From assembly GCA_016719645.1 (NCBI GenBank), contig JADJYS010000002.1, positions 434,001 through 498,000 of the forward strand: a stretch of 64,000 bases of DNA, in the 5' to 3' direction. The position numbers were made by a program, and so were the translations under genes. Origin of the DNA: a bacterium (GTDB lineage Bacteria > Krumholzibacteriota > Krumholzibacteriia > LZORAL124-64-63). Shown piece after piece: positions 62,312 through 64,000 of this stretch (position 1 is its first letter; each line of letters opens with the position of its first letter). Under the pieces are notes generated by a model. The model ran no database searches. It was given only the letters and a program-made list of their open reading frames with translations, and was not told the DNA's origin.

Positions 62312-63349
62312 CTACCGGGGATCCCCGACCCCTCCGCCGGCGGCCAGCGCCGGATCGGACAGCATCTTCTCGATCCACATCACGGTCTCGCGGCTGCCCA
62401 CGTACAGCGGCGTGCGCTGGTGGACCTCCCGCGGCACGAGGTCGAGGATGGGGCCCTGGCCGTCGCTCGCGTAGCCGCCGGCGTGCTCGGCGATGAGGGC
62501 CAGCGGGGCCGCCTCGTAGAGCAGGCGCAGCTTGCCGCTGGCGGCGCGGTCGGTGGGCGGGTAGAGGAAGACGCCGCCGTAGAGCAGGTTGCGGTGGAAG
62601 TCGGCCACGAGCGAGCCGATGTAGCGGGCGGACATGCCGCCGCTCTCCTCGCGCCCGTACTTCAGGCGGCGCACGATCTCGCGCACGGCCGGCGTCCAGT
62701 GGGGCTCGTTGCCCTCGTTGACGGAGTAGATCCCCGCGGCGAAGGGGATCTTGAGGTTCTCGTGGCTCAGCAGGAACTCGCCGATCCCCGGGTCCAGGGT
62801 GTAGCCGTGGACGCCGTGGCCGGTGGTCTGGACGAACATCGTCGAGGACCCGTAGACCACGTAGCCGGCGGCGACCAGGTCGCGCCCCGGCTGCAGCAGG
62901 TCGTCGTCGCAGATCGCGGCGAGGCGGGAGCGGCGGCGGTAGATGCTGAAGATCGTGCCGATCGAGACGTTCGCGTCGATGTTGCTGCTGCCGTCCAGGG
63001 GATCGAAGACCACGACGTACTTGCCGCTGCCCTCGCGGAAGTCGACCCGGACGGGGTCGGCCAGCTCCTCGGAGGCCATCAGGCAGACCTGCCCGCGGCG
63101 GCCGACGAACTTCAGCATGACGGCGTTGGCGTAGTCGTCCAGCTTCTGGACCGTCTCGCCCTGGACGTTGCTGGCCCCGGTGCTGCCCAGGATGTCCACC
63201 AGCCCGGCCCGGGTCACCTCGCGGGCGATGATCTTGGCCGCAAACGCGATGTCCCCCAGCAGGCTGGTGAAATCGCCGCTGGCGCTGGGATGCAGGCGCT
63301 GCATCTCCAGGATGTGGCTCTCGATGTTCATGAGGTTCTGGTTCGGCAT
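62312..63349 (-). CDS. fbp: Fructose-1,6-bisphosphatase, class I
   Basis: A 345-residue gluconeogenic phosphatase. FDPLDGSSNIDANVSIGTIF is the metal-binding lithium-sensitive phosphatase motif; the preceding CLMASEELADP gives the second acidic pair. FVQTTGHGVHGYTLDPGIGE, SARYIGSLVADFHRNLLYGG with the AMP/substrate region, and LYEAAPLALIAEHAGGYASD complete the class I pattern. The ATG is at 63349, preceded on the minus strand by GGGAG. It stands alone on the minus strand, convergent with the cupin gene. Confidence 0.96.
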   Translation of the reverse strand: MPNQNLMNIESHILEMQRLHPSASGDFTSLLGDIAFAAKIIAREVTRAGLVDILGSTGASNVQGETVQKLDDYANAVMLKFVGRRGQVCLMASEELADPVRVDFREGSGKYVVVFDPLDGSSNIDANVSIGTIFSIYRRRSRLAAICDDDLLQPGRDLVAAGYVVYGSSTMFVQTTGHGVHGYTLDPGIGEFLLSHENLKIPFAAGIYSVNEGNEPHWTPAVREIVRRLKYGREESGGMSARYIGSLVADFHRNLLYGGVFLYPPTDRAASGKLRLLYEAAPLALIAEHAGGYASDGQGPILDLVPREVHQRTPLYVGSRETVMWIEKMLSDPALAAGGGVGDPR

Positions 63350-63381
63350 GGCGCTCCCGCTGCTGGTTAGAGGCGGGCCCT

Positions 63382-63387
63382 AATGTA
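63382..63387 (-). promoter_or_regulatory. Candidate -10 element for fbp
   Basis: TACATT on the minus strand (63387-63382), about 33 bases before the fbp ATG. No good -35 is seen at 16-18 bases, so confidence is low. Confidence 0.35.
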
Positions 63388-63444
63388 GCAAGGATGGGGC
63401 CGCAGGGCGAGGACTGGCTTCGGGCCCGCCGGGCATGTCCGGGG

Positions 63445-63473
63445 TTGCGGCCGGGGGGCCGGTTGTCCATAGT
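63445..63473 (+). promoter_or_regulatory. Candidate promoter for the pruA-like gene
   Basis: TTGCGG (63445-63450), 17-base spacer, CATAGT (63468-63473), in the 196-base divergent region with fbp. Confidence 0.4.
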
Positions 63474-63545
63474 TTGACGGCGCTGCCCGCCGGGCGCCGC
63501 GGCGCGTCCGCGACCCGATCCGTCCGCACGACACGGAGGAACGCC

Positions 63546-64000
63546 ATGTCCCAGATGCTGCCCATCCCGCCGCTGCCGATGAACGAACCCATCCTGGGCT
63601 ACCTGCCCGGATCGCCCGAGAAGGCCGCGCTGAAGGCGAAGCTCAAGGAGCTGGCCGGCGCCCGCATCGAGATCCCGCTGGTCATCGGCGGCAAGGACGT
63701 CGCCACGGGCGACCTCGGTGAATGCCGGATGCCCCACGACCACCGGCGCCTGCTGGGCGTCTACCACAAGGCGGGCGCGAAGCACGTCCAGGCCGCCGCC
63801 GCCGCCGCGCGCAAGGCCAAGAAGGACTGGGCGGCGCTGCCCTGGGAGGCGCGCGCCGCGGTCTTCCTGAAGGCCGCCGAGCTGCTGGCCGGCCGCCGCC
63901 GCAGCACCCTGAACGCCGCCACGATGCTGGGCCAGAGCAAGACCGCCTTCCAGGCCGAGATCGACTCCGCCTGCGAGCTCATCGATTTCTGGCGCTTCAA
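63546..64000 (+). CDS. pruA: L-glutamate gamma-semialdehyde (1-pyrroline-5-carboxylate) dehydrogenase, 3' truncated by window
   Basis: The first 151 codons of an aldehyde dehydrogenase. The opening PMNEPILGYLPGSPEKAALK and IEIPLVIGGKDVATGDLGEC, with MPHDHRRLLGVYHKAGAKHV, match the N-terminus of the roughly 540-residue eukaryote-type PruA family rather than the PutA-linked type. It would oxidise glutamate semialdehyde to glutamate in proline breakdown. ACGGAGGAA precedes the ATG. The catalytic Cys and Glu lie beyond the window end, so activity cannot be judged. Confidence 0.85.
   Translation, partial: MSQMLPIPPLPMNEPILGYLPGSPEKAALKAKLKELAGARIEIPLVIGGKDVATGDLGECRMPHDHRRLLGVYHKAGAKHVQAAAAAARKAKKDWAALPWEARAAVFLKAAELLAGRRRSTLNAATMLGQSKTAFQAEIDSACELIDFWRF

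Overview
The window is a dense, very GC-rich (about 70% or more by eye) chromosomal segment. It encodes about 60 proteins and has no gap over 300 bases. I found no rRNA, tRNA, CRISPR array, insertion sequence or prophage gene. The organism is a Gram-negative with a lipid A outer membrane: it carries lpxD, lpxC-fabZ, lpxA, lpxB and lpxK, bamA and bamD, an OmpH/Skp protein, lolCD and the whole tol-pal cluster. It also carries bacillithiol genes (bshC, bshB, bshA), a bifunctional LpxC-FabZ, and a repeat protein ending in a FlgD-Ig/NPFNPST sorting-type domain. That combination points to the FCB side of the bacteria, for example a candidate phylum such as Eisenbacteria or Krumholzibacteriota. This placement is inference, not a search result.

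Layout. 1-6797: tail of a secreted FG-GAP/FlgD-Ig protein, a family-5 solute-binding lipoprotein, a histone H1-like Lys/Ala-rich protein with a winged-helix-like tail, a HIT protein (minus strand), Hsp20 and Lon. 6814-15224: a tightly coupled surface-glycan operon with four GT9 (heptosyltransferase-like) proteins, one fused to GmhB, then a DUF3108 protein, a GT39-like membrane glycosyltransferase, an undecaprenyl-phosphate sugar transferase and AcpS. 15324-21337: a PhzF-family protein, then an acyl-CoA dehydrogenase followed by five small genes of unknown function, mostly membrane proteins, each overlapping the next by 4 bp. This is the best candidate for an undescribed system. 21449-25369: TPR protein, AroQ, EF-P, AccB, AccC. 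25347-31294: FtsK, RimO (apparent frameshift), an unknown secreted protein, BamD, NadD. 31285-39304: PolA (apparent frameshift), CoaE, PrfB (programmed frameshift), LysS, LolC/E, LolD. 39459-51340: ClpC, BamA, OmpH and the lipid A operon. 51345-57311: NadB, a methyltransferase and the bacillithiol operon. 57463-62292: TolQ-TolR-TolA/TonB-TolB-Pal-CpoB and a cupin. 62312-64000: fructose-1,6-bisphosphatase (minus strand) and the start of a PruA-type aldehyde dehydrogenase.

Organisation. About twenty neighbouring pairs share a 4-bp ATGA or GTGA stop/start overlap, so translational coupling is the rule and GTG starts are common. Promoters stand out against the GC-rich background as TTGAC/TTGCC, a 16-18 base spacer, and TAnnnT. 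Several lie inside the 3' ends of upstream genes, where unusual AT-rich codons fall on the -35 and -10 positions. Much of the window serves envelope construction: lipid A, core glycan, beta-barrel assembly, lipoprotein export and trans-envelope tethering. Housekeeping genes (polA, lysS, prfB, accBC, coaE, nadB, nadD) are mixed in.
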